64,000 nt of DNA from Craterostigma plantagineum (lineage: Eukaryota; Streptophyta; Magnoliopsida; Lamiales; Linderniaceae): positions 549,001 to 613,000 of the forward strand of contig JAPQWV010000369.1 in the NCBI GenBank assembly GCA_027422505.1. The letters are read 5' to 3'. The notes under the pieces were generated by a model that made no database searches, was not told the DNA's origin, and saw only the letters and a program-made list of their open reading frames with translations. The position numbers and the translations under genes were made by a program. Below are positions 1 through 11,689 of this stretch, piece by piece; the first letter of the stretch is position 1, and every line of letters begins with the position of its first letter.

Positions 1-738
1 GAGGTAGCGGCTCGTGGTAACTTCCACTTCGTTTCCTTCACTGATGATCACTCTTGCTTCGGCAAGGTGTATCTCATGAAGCACAAGTCTGACACTTTTG
101 AATGGTTCAAAGAGTAGAAGGCTTTGGTGGAAAATCAGACTGGAAAGAGCATTAAAGCCGTTCGATCAGATCGAGGCGGCGAGTACATGAGCCTTGACTT
201 TGACGAGTTCTTGAAAGAAAATGGGATCACTGCACTGATGACACCGCTTGGAATACCGAGCTGTGTGTCCGAGTGCAAAAATCGAGCTCTGTTGGATAAG
301 TTTCCATCTATACTGAGCTATGCAGACCTGCCCATATGGTTGTGGGATCATGCCTTGTTGATAGCGGCACACATTCTGATTAGTTGTCCTACAAATTCTG
401 TCGATCATATTCCGTATCAGATATGGACAGGACGAAAACCGAGCTTGAATCACATTAGAATTTGGGGTTGCCCCGCATTCCTGAAAAAGCTCAAGATAGA
501 TAAACTGGAATTGAAGGCTCTGAAACGATGTTTCGTCGGGTATCCTGAGGATTCCATGGGATACCACTTTTACTTCCACGATGATCAGAGAATTGTTGTA
601 GCCCTTCAGGTTCACTTTCTCGAAGAAGAGTTCGTTCGAGAAGGTGGAGCGGGTCGCAAAGTAACTTTTGGAGAGTCGCCGGACGCGCTTTCACAGACTC
701 CAGTGTCGGATGATAGCGTAGAACAGTTTGAGACGTAA
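1..738 (+). pseudogene. Ty1/copia integrase fragment (Copia-1)
   Basis: This is the catalytic core of a copia integrase, which would insert the element cDNA into chromosomes. The window opens inside the core, in a stretch reading FVSFTDDHSCFGKVYLMK. The second catalytic aspartate is in AVRSDRGGEYMS (about 155-190). The expected third acidic residue is damaged: where relatives read NGMAERRN this copy reads CVSECKNR, though the Glu itself may survive. A stop at about 117 (TAG) breaks the frame, and the longest open stretch is 124-738. The C-terminal part has the copia signatures WGCPAF (about 463-480) and FVGYPEDSMGYHFY. Inference: non-functional. Confidence 0.9.
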
Positions 739-2405
739 CCTGAGTTGCACAGGTCGGGTAGACTATCTCGCCAGCCTGAGAGATACGTGATGGTCCACAT
801 CGAGCACGAGGTTGCTGCAATGGAAGGAAACGTAGGAGACCATCCCACCACCTATGACCAGAAATCAGGGATAAAGATTTTGAGAAATGGCTTATAGCTA
901 TGCAAGACGAAATGAATTCTATGCACGAAAACCAAGTCTGAACTTTAGTAGACCTCCCAGATGGTTTTAGGCCCATTGGGTGTAAATGGATCTACAAGAG
1001 AAAGATTGGATATGATGGATTGGTTGACACATACAAAGCTAGGCTTGTGGCGAAAGGGTACAATAAAAAAGGGGATTGACCATGAGGAGACCGTTTTGCC
1101 TGTCGCTATGATGAAGTCCATTCGAACGTTGCATGTGATAGCTGCGCATTATGACTATGAGATCTGGCAGATGGATGTGAAAATTGTGTTCCTAAATGGA
1201 TACCTCAAGGAGGAAATATATATGGAGCAGCTCAAGGGTTTTACATTGCAAGGAGATGCTCATAAGGTGTGCAAACTGAACAAGTCCATTTATGGACTAA
1301 AACAAGCCTCCAGAAGCTGGAATCTTCGGTTCGATGAAGTGGCCCACGGCCACGGATTTTAAAACAACAAAGACGAACTTTGCATCTATAAGAAAAGCAG
1401 TGGGAGCAAAATAACTTTCCTCGTATTGTACGAGAACGACATCTTTTTATAGGAAATGATATTGGAATGCTCTCGGTGGTGAAAGCGTGGCTTTCGACCG
1501 AATTCTCCATGGAAAACTTGCGAGAAGCTACCTACATCTTGGGTATTCGTATTTATAGAGATCGAGCGAATCGTATATTAGGACTCTCCTAGGCCCTTTA
1601 TTTAGAGAAGGTCCTGAAGCGATATAATATGGACAATTCTAAGAAAGGGTTCCTGCCTATGCGATATGAGATTCACCTTTCCAAGGCTATGAGCTCTCAA
1701 AGTGAGTTGGAGCAGAAAGAGATGAATGGAATCCCCTATGCATCCGCAGTGGGTAGCTTGATGTACGACATGCTTTGCACACGACCTGGCGTACGCTGTG
1801 AGCGTAGCCAGTCGGTTTTAGGCTAACCCTGTTAAGGAACATTGGACATCAGTCAAGACTATACTCAAGTACCTCAGACGGACTAAGGATATGATGCTGA
1901 TCTGTGGTAATAGAGAATTGGAAGTGGAAGGGTATACAGATTCGGATTTCCAGTCTGACGTGGATGATCGAAAGTCCACTTCATGATTCGTCTTTACGCT
2001 CAACGATGGAGCGGTGTCTTGGAAAATTCCAAACAGAGCACTACTGCAAATTCCACCTGTGAAGCAGAGTACATAGCAGCCTTAGAGGCAGCTAAGGAAG
2101 GTGTTTGGATGAGAAAGTTCTTGGATTAACTAGGTGTCGTTTCTGTAGAAGATATGCTATTGCCATTGTGGTGTGACAATACTGGCGCTATTGCTATGGC
2201 AAAAGAACCGAGATCTCACAGCAGGTCCAAACACATAGAAAGAATTACCACGTGCTATGTGGATTCGTTAAGAATGGCTACATAGCCGAGCAGAAGATTG
2301 CGACCTCGGAAAACGTGGCCGACCCATTCACCAAGCTTCTATCACAGGCAGTGCCGACTAGACATCTCGAAAAGATGGGTATTAGATACTGCAGCGCATG
2401 GCATT
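739..2405 (+). pseudogene. Ty1/copia reverse transcriptase and RNase H, broken (Copia-1)
   Basis: The connection region, reverse transcriptase and RNase H of Copia-1 are spread over several frames. The RT fingers/palm segment is open at about 961-1362 and includes WQMDVKIVFLNGYLKEEIYM, SIYGLKQASRSWNLRFDEV and the start of the palm. The catalytic YVDD loop is degraded: at about 1427-1445 the frame reads LYEND before a stop. Later pieces include KGFLPMRYEIHLS (about 1644-1680) and SAVGSLMYDMLCTRPG (about 1744-1792). RNase H follows with CEAEYIAALEAAKEGVW (about 2059-2110) and LPLWCDNTGAIAMAKEPRSH. Multiple stops and frameshifts make this clearly a pseudogene. Confidence 0.9.
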
Positions 2406-2422
2406 GAGTTCAAGTGGGAGAT

Positions 2423-4163
2423 TGTTAGGAATATGCCCTCGAATACTATACCAGGATTGAATTGTATAGCGCATTAGCTTTTTATCATTCGACTTCTTAT
2501 GTAATAGAATATTTTCGTGTGTTTATAGGAAGGCATTGTTCGTTTATTGATATATGAGGTCGTTACTTAGCATCCGATAAAGCAGTAAATGAACAAATCC
2601 AAATGTGTAGAGTTGAGTCACTGTTCTCGATGGGCACGAGAGAGGAAGACACCAGTGGACTCTTAACCTCGAACATTTAAAGTTCGTAAACCTGAGGCTC
2701 CAGTTGGGTGCTGGATAACCGATCACGGCTTATTTGTTGATGACCTATCGTGTCCGATATCCCACTTCGAAGCGGAGGTCATGAGTTGTGATACGAATCG
2801 AATCAAGGGATTGAATCGTTTCATGGACACTGACTCATGGGTCGTACGGTCAAACATGGCTTATTACTCAAGGAGTGTCAATGACGGACGACAACACTAT
2901 AATAGTCTATGTGAACCTTAGACAGAAAGGGGCTTTGACGGAGTTGACTTCGAAGTCTCGATTGTCACTGGTTCCCCTCGACCCGATCTGTTGTTGCATG
3001 GGTCAAGGTATTGAACTAACTCAGGTCAGACATGGAGGGTAGTTGAACTAACTCATGTCAGACATGGAGGGTAGTTTGGTAACTTGCCTCGCCTCCGTTT
3101 TATCCTAGAATCGAGTTCAGTTAGTTTGACATAGACCATGGCTCTCGCTCGATTGGGACACAGCTGAAGGGTTTCTATACTGAGGTTCTGGAATAAAGAC
3201 TGGGTCGAAATACACACTCGAATCGGGTTACGGTCTGGTACTGCAGGATTGGCTAGGTAACTACTGGACTCTTGGATTCCTTCCTTTCCGATTGAGTCGA
3301 ACTTAGAGAGTCGGGCTTAAAAGGATCATCAACGTGTACTGATAAGGAGAGAAAGTGTTTTGGGCATTAACGGGCATGGGCCGTTGGGCCGCACCTCAGT
3401 GGCCCTCGGACTGTTTAATGGACCGAAGTCGGACTTCGTATGAAACTAACCCTAAGCTGATTTTCAAATTATACCTTGGGAAGTAATTTCGAAAATTAAA
3501 TATAGATATGGAAATAATATATTTGGAATATTATTTATTTCGAAATTAATCTAGGTTTAAGTTTCAAGATTTATATCATATTTAAAGATACTAAGTTTAA
3601 CTTGGTATTTAACTTGGTTTTCTAATAATAGCTAGTTTCCTTATGTTTGGATTTGGAATTCAGAAGAGAATAAGATATGCCAAAAGAATCTCTCGACTTA
3701 AGGAGGAAAAATCGAAAATCATAACTTGAGAAGATCTTGGAATTTTTGAATCTAGCTTAGTATAAATATGGTAGCCCTATTTCATATTTTTAAGAGAAAT
3801 TTCGTGCTCCATAGTGGAAGAATTTCGTCCATAACAAGGCACAAAAACACACACCGAACGCACACACTTTTCTTCCACGCAACGGATCATTTCTCTCTGG
3901 CCATCTTCAGATAATTGACTCCGTGGTACACTCCGAGGTCAGCGTGGCGATCTAGTGCCATCCACCACCATCGACGTGGTGTTGAAGGAAAGGACGAGGA
4001 GCTGTAACTCGCTTCAACTGGTAATGGGCTTGACTCGCCCTATTACGTGTCTATCTGTTACTATTCTGATCGAGCAACGAGGGCAATCGGGGAACCCGGA
4101 AAATTTTTGTTCCGCACCATACCCGGGGACGTGGCATCTCAGGAGACACCGGGTAACCCAACA
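2423..4163 (+). repeat. 3' LTR of Copia-1
   Basis: The LTR starts TGTTAGGAATATG right after the polypurine tract and ends ACCGGGTAACCCAACA, giving the usual TGTT...AACA ends. Its length is 1,741 bp. The right boundary is supported by the Copia-2 LTR in inverted orientation, which ends in the same string at 4245-4260. The two LTRs share the region around CATGGACACTGACTC (about 2822-2836), but length and sequence differ, so they are not identical copies. The base after the end gives TTGTC as the expected target duplication, whose partner lies outside the window. Confidence 0.8.
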
Positions 4164-4244
4164 TTGTCGCCACCGGACGCGCAGCCTCTGCCAGTCATGA
4201 TGTCAGCTGCAGAGGTCCTCGAGGGTGTCGTGGTCCTACTGAGA
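4164..4244. other. 81-bp spacer between two convergent copia LTRs
   Basis: This short segment separates the 3' end of the Copia-1 LTR from the 3' end of the Copia-2 LTR, which lies on the opposite strand. It holds a small imperfect inverted repeat (CCTCTGC at about 4184, GCAGAGG at about 4208). I recognise no gene or element in it. It is probably the remaining pre-insertion target DNA. Confidence 0.6.
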
Positions 4245-6292
4245 TGTTGGGTTACCCGGTGTCTCCCGGAGATGCCACTATTGGGAATCCCCGAGGGTCC
4301 CTGGGCCACGTTCCTAGAAGGGCGGAATTTTAAAATCTTACGGGGTTTCCTGCCTATCCAAGATCGCTCGGCTACAAACACGAGAACGTATTGACATGAA
4401 GAGATAAGAGATCAGCCATGATACCTTGTTGAAATCTCTTAACGATGGCTAGCTTCGAATCCTTCGAATCCCCGAGGCGTAGTGCCCCTCTCCTACGCCA
4501 AAAACACACGAACTAGATGCCTTCTTTGCGCAAGATCGTCACTCCGGTACCTTACTAACATCGCAGCTATTCTTTCATGTGCGGCTAGACCAAGAACGAA
4601 CTGCTTGCTGCCCCCGAGAGAGAGAGTGCGAGAGAGAAAGTGGTGAGAGGAGAAAACTCTTAGGTTTTACTCTCTTTTGCTTGTATTTAAAAAATTTAGC
4701 TTCCACCAACTTTAGGATCTCAAAAATCCTTCTTTATACCTCTTAGGATTAGCCAAAAATAGGTTAAGGTGGTGGAGAAAAATCCTCAAACCTCCCCTTT
4801 TACCAAGTCATCGTTTTACCAAGTAATGAATTCAAAATTCAAACTTTATATTTAATTAATTAAATTTCCAATACCTTAATTAGTTAAAATACCATATTTA
4901 GTATATTTTAAATATATAATATCCAATATAAATATATTTAATAATTTTTGAAATTTTATCTAATAAAAATTTGAAACTTATATTCATATTCGATATACAT
5001 TATCTAATATTATTTCTCTAAGAAAACAATAAATATCTAAATCTAATTTGAATCATATACTAAATATTCAATATCAAATATTTTATTCAAAAATATATCG
5101 TGAGGTGAAAAGACCATTTTACCCCTCACTAGTCAAACTTAGTATTTTCGGCCGATCAAGGCCTTGGCCAAGCCCCAAACCCTAATGTCACAATCTAGGA
5201 CCTACCCTTGTCTCTCTCTAATGAAGACGTTGTATCGGTTGCCCTTTTTAAGCCCGACTCTCTTGGTTCGTCTCAACCGGCCCAGGAGGTATCTAGGAGT
5301 TCGGTATTCACCTAGCCAGCCCCGTAGTACCGAACATATCCCAAGTTGAGTACGAAATTGATCTAATCATAATCCACGAACCGACTGTAGATTTTCGTCA
5401 TACGTATAAACCCTTTACGTTTGTCCCGGTCGAGTGAAAGTCACGCATAGTCAAACTTACAGAACTCGACTCTATGTCGTTTATGTCGGTGAAAGTTCTG
5501 AAACTGCACTCTACGACTATCATGAGTCAGTTATATGCTCTGGCCAGAGACTTGGATAAATTCCCGCACATTAAACTTGCCATAGGACGTTAACCTCGAA
5601 TTTAATCGAGACCGTAAATCCCGCTCCGCGGTTCATCCGGCAATAACATCGAAAAGTCAAGACCGCATTTTGCCGCTGACCCATGCCACCGGCAAGACGG
5701 GCCTAGCAAACTAGTGACAAGTCAAGACCTCAAGATCAACCCCAAGTTAACCCTTTCGATCTAAGGTTCACGCATACTACTACAATCAATCGTTCGATAA
5801 AGGACAATCCAAGCGTGTGATCGTTCGATTACGAGTCAGTGTCCAAATACAGATAATCCCCTGATTCATCTTGTATCATTGTCATGAGCTCCCACTTCCC
5901 AAGTGAACGGTTGGCACAACGATATTGGATCCATCGACAAACAAGTCGTACGTGTCATTCCAATCACCCTACTGGAGACTTAGACTTGTGGACTATTTTA
6001 AAATTGCAGTATCTCAGCTTACTGGTGCCCCTCTCTGTCACCACAGAATTAGTAACTGAACTGCCAATATTTGGGTTTTATTAATTTGTCTTATCCACCC
6101 AGACTTTAAGGTGAAATCTTTAGACTAATTAATAATTTTCCTTTTAATTTATTCATCCAATAATTAATTAATGATAAATAAAGTCATTCCATTAATAGAA
6201 GTAATCAAATTACATCACTAAACACTACACATTAGCAAATTGCCCTCGTACTCCCAGTCCTCGTACGGCATCTCGGGCATATACCTCAACAA
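4245..6292 (-). repeat. 3' LTR of Copia-2
   Basis: Read on the minus strand, it begins TGTTGAGGTATATGCCC at 6292 and ends GGGTAACCCAACA at 4245, about 2,048 bp. It follows the element's 3' end (TGCAAGTGAGAAAT, a weak polypurine tract). The interior holds a purine-rich AGAGAGAGAG stretch (about 4617-4640, plus strand CGAGAGAGAGAG) and an AT-rich part around 4840-5100. The small open frames inside it have no protein features. The five bases beyond the end at 4240-4244 (TGAGA) are the expected target duplication. Confidence 0.8.
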
Positions 6293-6428
6293 TTTCTCAC
6301 TTGCACTAATGCCACATGTTATCATATCTTAACCACATTCAATCGAGGTGTCGATCGAGCACTGCCTGTGGTAGTGGCTTCGTGAACGGGTCCGCTGCAT
6401 TCTCTACATAGGCAATTTTCTGCATGGC

Positions 6429-7812
6429 TTATGAGCCATTTTCAACAAACCCACGCAGCACGTGGTATTTTCTCTCTATGTGTTTGGATTTACTGTGAGC
6501 ACGTGGTTCCTTAGCTTGTGCAATAGCCCCGGTGTTGTCGCACCACAATGGCAGTGGGCGATCCACGATGCTAGGTACCACCTGTAGTTCCTCCAGAAAC
6601 TTGCGTATCCAAACACCATCCTTGGCAGCTTCTGAAGCTGCGATATACTCTGCCTCAGTGGTGGAATCTGCAGTCGTGCTTTGCTTGGAACTTTTCCAAT
6701 ACACTGCCCCACCATTGAGCGTAAAGACAAAACCCGAAGTAGACTTTCAGTCATCCACATCTGATTGGAAGTCCGAATCTGTATATCCATTTACTTCCAA
6801 TTCTCCTGTGCCATAAATCAGTATCAAGTCCTCAGTCTGTCTAAGTACTTCAGAACTGTCTTTACTGCCGCCCAATGTTCCTTACCAGGATTAGCCTGAA
6901 ACTTACTCAATACGCCCACTATGTCTGGTCGTGTGCAAAGCATCGCGTACATCAGGCTACCCACAGCTGAAGCGTAGGGGACTCCACTCATCTCTTGTCT
7001 TTGTACCTTATTCTGAGGAGACATAGCTGAGAGATGAATCCCGTGCCTCATAGGTAGGAACCCTTTCTTAGACTCATCCATTTTAAACCTTTTAAGGACT
7101 TTATCTAAGTAAAGGGCCTGGGACAAGCCTATTGACCTTTTCGCCCTATCTCTAAATAGGCGAATTCCTAGAATATAGGTCGCTTCTCCGAGGTCTTTCA
7201 TAGAGAATTTGTTTGAAAGGCAAGCTTTAATCTCTAGGAGCATCCCAATATCGTTTCCTGTCAATATGATATCATTTACGTACACACTAGAAACGACACC
7301 TTACTCACACTGGCCTTTCTGTAAACACAGGGCTCGTCTTTATTCTTTATTAATCCGTAGTTCTTAACTACTTCATCGAACCGAAGATTCCAACTCCTTT
7401 TAGGCCTGTTTCAGCCCATAAATGGACCGATTCAGTTTGCACACTTTTCTAGCATCTGCTTCTAACGTAAAACCTTGGGCTGCTCCATATAGATTTCTTC
7501 CTGGAGGAATCCATTCAGGAAAGCAGTCTTTACGTCCATCTGCCAGATCTCATAGTCATAGTGTGCTGCTATCGCAAGCATGATTCGAATGGACTTTGTC
7601 ATTGTGACAGGTGAGAAGGTTTCATCATAGTCAATTCCCTCTTTCTGACTATACCCTTTCGCTACAACCCTAGCCTTGTACGTCTCCACCTGTCCATCAG
7701 ATCCAATTTTTTTCTTGTAGATCCATTTATTGCCAATTGGTCTAAAACCATTAGGCAGGTCTACGAGAGTCCAAACCTCCTTTGCGTGCATCGAGTCCAT
7801 TTCGGCCAGCAT
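6429..7812 (-). pseudogene. Ty1/copia reverse transcriptase and RNase H (Copia-2)
   Basis: On the minus strand from 7812: an RT segment to 7462 with GFRPIGNKWIYKKKIGSDG, ARVVAKGYSQKEGIDYDE and [21 protein letters not shown] frameshifted gap follows, then the palm from 7285 to 6824. There the catalytic loop reads YVND instead of YVDD, so one metal-binding aspartate is lost. Later come KGFLPMRHGIHLS and ASAVGSLMYAMLCTRPDI. RNase H (6704-6429) includes TTEAEYIAASEAAKDGVW and WCDNTGAIAQAKEPRAHS and then stops. The frames do not join, so this is a pseudogene, but it is better preserved than Copia-1. Confidence 0.92.
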
Positions 7813-7815
7813 AGC

Positions 7816-9248
7816 CTAAAGCCACTTGAGGGAGTCCGTACCAGCAATTGCCTGGTCGTAGGTGACGGGATCGTCCCCGACGCATCCCTCAGTCGCAGGA
7901 TCCCCATACTCGATGTGTACCATACCATATCTCTCAGGCATATAAGATATCCTACTTGACCTACGCAATTGCGGTTGAGCCGGGTTTTCTAGAACGTCGT
8001 CCAACGACTCTGGAATAGGAGTCGATTCGTCCTCCAACTCTCTTAGAGTTATTTCTCGTCCTTTACCGCCTTCGCCTACGAATTCTTCCTCCAAGAAAGT
8101 AGCGCGTAAAGCGACAAACACGTTGTGTTCATCTGGGACGAAGAAGCAATACCCCATTGAGTCCTCGGGATATCCGACGAATCTTGTCACTAATGATCTT
8201 GATTCAAGCTTGTCTGCCATCAACTTTTCACAAATGCAGGGCAACCCCAGACACTGATGTGATTCAGACTCGCCTTACGATTATGCCAAGCCTCGTAAGG
8301 AATCTTGTCGGCAGAGCGGGTAGGTATCCTGTTAAGGATATGGGCCACTGTTTCTATGGCATATCCCCACAACGAAATGGGGAGATCTGTGTAACTCGTC
8401 ATCGATCGAACCATATCTAAAAGCATTTGGTTTCTCCGTTCGGCCATGCCATTCAATTGCGGCGTGCCTGGCGGGGAAAACTGTATGATGATGCCATTTT
8501 CTCTAAGAAATGCATCAAACTCAAGGCCCATATATTCACCGCCTCGATCTGACCGAGCGGCTTTAATGAACTTGCCAGTTTGCTTCTCCACTGATGCTTT
8601 ATACTCTTTGAACATTTCAAGAGCTTCGAACATTTGTCTCATCAAATAGACATTCCCGTAGTGAGAGAAATCGTCGGTGAACGTTATGAAGTAGCGGCAA
8701 TTACCTCGGGCCGTTACTTTAAATGGGCCGCATACGTCAGTGTGAATCAAACCCAACACTTCCGTGGCCCTAGTGAAAGTCCCTGTGAAGGGCGACTTGG
8801 TCATTTAGCCTAAGATGCAAGACTGACCGGTAGAAATCGGGCATGTTCGCACTATGCTAATCAGACCGTCCTTTTCCATCTGTTCAATCTTTGCTTCTGC
8901 TGCGTGACCTAGTCGTAAGTGCCACATGTATCGATCGTTCGACCCAGTCGATGATTTGGTGATTGCATTTACAGCTTTAACATTGTCTTTTAAGTTGACG
9001 TAATATAAACCATTTATTAACGTCGCACTTCCAACATTTTCATTTCTAAAATAAATATGGCAAACATTATCAATGAATCGAAATTCATAACACAGTCTGC
9101 TCGAAACAGGAATCGAAATATTGTTTTTAAGCCCCTTGGGGAAAATAAAAACGTCGGAAAGTTCTAAACAATGTAATGACGATAAGACTAAGGTCATCGA
9201 TCCCATGTGTGTAGCTGGTACACTATGTCCACTACCTACGTTGATCAA
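7816..9248 (-). pseudogene. Ty1/copia integrase with GAG-pre-integrase domain (Copia-2)
   Basis: Two minus-strand pieces (9248-8805 and 8804-8220) are in frame, separated by one stop at 8805-8807. A third piece (8244-7816) continues in another frame. The first holds the pre-integrase zinc-binding region (MWHLRLGHAAEAKIEQMEKDG). The second holds the catalytic core: HTDVCGPF, then RSDRGGEYMG, then NGMAERRNQM, giving a complete D,D,E set. WGCPAFVKS follows. The third piece has FVGYPEDSMGYCFFVPDEHN and the linker toward RT. The missing part between the zinc region and core is a damaged codon, so the enzyme is disrupted but its active-site residues remain. Confidence 0.92.
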
Positions 9249-9292
9249 GACTGCGCCAGCTCGAAGCTTCCTACTTCATTCTAGACCTTGGT

Positions 9293-9799
9293 TCAAAACA
9301 CAAATGTGGGACTAGCCCCTGAGTCAAGTATCCATGAAGTAGAATACACAGAACAATTAACTTCAAAAAATAATTGTTTTCCTGAGGCATCAGACGCCTC
9401 CAGCTTCGGACATTCATGCTTCCAATGGCCCAGCTGCTGGCAAAGGAGGCACTTATCCGTGGGCTTTGCGCCCGACCTTTCGACCTTGGTGGTCTTCGTC
9501 TTCTTGTCGATTCTACCCTTGGTCACGCCTGTCTTGTTCGACTTATTCGTCCATCCCTTGGACGTAGAAGTCGCAACAAGCATGTAGACATGCACCTTCG
9601 CTAAATCTTCAATCCACTTATCATGGAGTACAATCTCCTCATTAGTGGATTCAGTTGTGGGCCATTTTGGCTCCTTAATGTCCCAGACATAATCCAGTTT
9701 TGCTAATTTGAGGACGATCCTCAAATTTCTGAGCCAGTCTACATAGTTCGGTGCCACCAAACAATGTTTCTCCAAGAGTGTAATTAATGGGTTTGTCAT
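9293..9799 (-). pseudogene. Ty1/copia gag (internally shortened) and protease start (Copia-2)
   Basis: An open frame of 168 codons read leftward from 9799. It starts MTNPLITLLEKHCL, typical of a copia gag N-terminus, and has a CX2CX4HX4C zinc knuckle (CLLCQQLGHWKHEC) at about residues 116-129. Then comes the aspartic-protease site ILDSGAS at about residues 156-162. Compared with usual copia gags of some 250-300 residues before the knuckle, the central capsid-like region is mostly missing. This is either an internal deletion or a short gag. The frame ends just after the protease motif, so protease is broken. Confidence 0.82.
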
Positions 9800-10288
9800 C
9801 GTAACTATATCGAAGAAAATAAAGTGCAGAAATAAATAGATAGTTAGGATTTGTAGTGTTTAATCAGACCAAATTAGGACTTCAAATTTTTGTCTGACTC
9901 CCACTATATTTCTCGAAACCCTTTCTCCCGCTAGGCATTTCGGAAACCTTGTTGAGTGGTTTCATAGTGGCGTTGAGTTCCCCGCGCTACTACAAACTAG
10001 CCTCAACTTAACAGCTTATTGGTTCGTTTGGTTAGCCGAGGTCGTGCCCCACACGTTTCTGTCACACAGAAGATTCAACATCTTCGTCTCAGCCAGGGTC
10101 CCTCAGCCGTAACTCTGGTCATATTGAGATTGACTGTCCAAGTACCACCTATCAACGTCCTGCTCACCTTCCACTTTTCCGTGAACTTCATCCCCCGTAG
10201 GATAACTCTTTATTAGAGGGTGATGAGTGCTCGGTGAGAGGCAACTCATAATTGCATCCAAACCCGTTCACGCAAAGGCGAGGGTTTT
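9800..10288 (-). other. Untranslated leader of Copia-2
   Basis: This non-coding stretch lies upstream of the Copia-2 gag on the minus strand. I see no primer-binding site in it, so the leader is incomplete: the 5' LTR and primer site should lie further right, where Athila-A is inserted. The last five bases before the Athila LTR are GTTTT (10284-10288), the expected left target duplication. I could not find a matching right copy. Confidence 0.6.
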
Positions 10289-11665
10289 TGATAAACGCAT
10301 TTCAATGCGTTTATCGTAGTATTTATTCGGGGTATGATAGAGCTTTTATCAATTTATGCATTTATTCGATATATTTACACTTTTTTTATTGTTGAAGGAG
10401 CTTATGACGAGTTTCGGGCGAAAAGGAGCGAAAACGAGGCAAAACGACGTGAAAAGGGCAACACTGCCCTCGGTCACGGCCAGACGCATTACGCGTCACG
10501 GCCGTGACGAGGGACAGAGAGCGAGACTAATGACGGTCACGGCCGTGACGTGCAATGCACGTGGCCGTGACGCGAGGCAGAGGATGGCACTGATGATGGT
10601 CACGGCCGTGACGTGCAATGCACTTGGCCGTGACCAAGGGCAGAAAGTAGCGAGACGCGAGCGATGTTGGTCACGGCCGTGACGGCCCATGTCCCAGGCC
10701 GTGACCGACACGGGAATCAGTATAAAAAGCCCAAATTCGACCCAGAAAAAGACACAACTTTCCAGAGATCAAATCCAAACCATCTAGGGACGAATTTAGG
10801 GCGAAAAGAACAAAGAATTACATCCCGGAGCGCAAGAGATGGAGCAACGACGCAATCACGCCCAATTGATCAGAGAACGAAGATTTATAAGGCAAGCATC
10901 GATAATTCGCCAGTATTCTTCTTCTCTGTTCTCTACAATCTTCGTTGTTATCTCGTCTATTATGAGTAGCTAATTTCCCCGTGTGTTTGGGATTAGATGA
11001 ACGCTAGGATTAGTCGTACTTAAGACGTATATTATCGTGACTTTGTGTTTTTGACTATTTATCGTTCTATGAATATGTTTCGTCGCTTTAATATGTCTAT
11101 GTGTTGAAGTGATCGTGTGGAAAAACGTTTAGGGCGACAGCTAAATACGTTTAGGCCGTTCATAGAAGATAGGATTCGAGTATAGGGCGAAAGCAAATAC
11201 TCGATCCTCGCCGTTAGTAATTATTGAATTTTAGATCCCCGCGAGCATTTAGGGCGACAGCAAATTCGCGAGCGGGTAGGAAATTACTGCGATTTAGTCA
11301 AGATCACGTAGGAACGATTTTATTGTCTTAGTCTATAACACCTCGCGGGATTCGAATCCCGAGCACATCTTTATTATCTGAAGCTTCGTATCAGTTTTAA
11401 GCGTGCTATTTGAATCTCTAGTTTAGTTAGAAGTAATCTGTTGGGTTAAGTCATAAAACAATCTGCGTATTTTGTTTAGGCTAAATATCGAGTCGATAGG
11501 TCACTACTAGTACTTGATTTATTCCTCGTGTTCGATACTCGTTTACTCACTTTACTGCACTACAAACGATAGGTCCACTGCCTATCGCACATCGATGATA
11601 GTAATTTAGTATTCGTTTTAATTATTACTTGTCGCGCTTCTCATTCACACACCACGTGTCGATAA
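10289..11665 (+). repeat. 5' LTR of Athila-A
   Basis: It starts TGATAAACGCATTTC and ends just before AGTTTT and the primer site. The last bases read GATAA where the copy at 35193-35197 reads GATCA, so the terminal CA has mutated. Length is 1,377 bp. U3 carries a palindrome cluster and a TATA box. R/U5 contains repeated phrases with GGGCGACAG (about 11130, 11250). The first few bases after TG form an inverted pair (GCATTTCAATGC). Confidence 0.88.
10495..10728 (+). promoter_or_regulatory. LTR promoter: four GTCACGGCCGTGAC palindromes upstream of a TATA box
   Basis: Perfect 14-bp palindromes GTCACGGCCGTGAC lie at 10495-10508, 10536-10549, 10599-10612 and 10670-10683. Most are followed by a second half-site (GGCCGTGAC) 10-15 bp later, so each unit can also form a longer hairpin. 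A TATA box (TATAAAAA) follows at 10721-10728, about 40 bp after the last palindrome. The placement in U3 suggests an enhancer or a binding site for a dimeric factor; this is inference. The same arrangement recurs in the other Athila LTRs of the window. Confidence 0.7.
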
Positions 11666-11671
11666 AGTTTT

Positions 11672-11689
11672 TGGCGCCGTTGCCGGGGA
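11672..11689 (+). other. Primer-binding site for tRNA-Asp (Athila-A)
   Basis: TGGCGCCGTTGCCGGGGA is the complement of the 3' end of plant tRNA-Asp. It is the usual minus-strand primer site of Athila/Tat-lineage elements. It lies seven bases after the LTR end. Confidence 0.9.

Larger units (their letters stand above)
1..4163 (+). mobile_element. Copia-1: Ty1/copia retrotransposon, 5' part cut by window edge
   Basis: A Ty1/copia element read on the plus strand in the copia order integrase, reverse transcriptase, RNase H, polypurine tract, 3' LTR. Gag and protease would lie left of the window. The coding part carries many stops and frameshifts, so it is an old copy. The polypurine tract (2411-2421, CAAGTGGGAGA) sits directly before an LTR starting TGTTAGGAATATG. 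The protein resembles Copia-2 on the other strand throughout, so the two belong to one family. I did not assign a clade. Confidence in the superfamily is high because the order of domains separates copia from gypsy. Confidence 0.93.
4245..10288 (-). mobile_element. Copia-2: Ty1/copia retrotransposon, interrupted at 10289
   Basis: A Ty1/copia element on the minus strand, in order from 10288 down: leader, gag remnant, protease, integrase, reverse transcriptase, RNase H, 3' LTR. The 5' LTR and primer site are not in the window, because the Athila LTR beginning TGATAAACGC abruptly replaces the leader at 10289. I searched the rest of the window for the missing LTR end (TGTTGGGTTACCC on the plus strand) and did not see it. 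The right half was therefore lost or lies beyond the window. It is the same family as Copia-1. Confidence 0.92.

Noticed and set aside
4128..4275. Inverted repeat considered as a MITE
   Set aside because: Both arms coincide with the 3' ends of two copia LTRs on opposite strands, and the LTR starts are found at 2423 and 6292.
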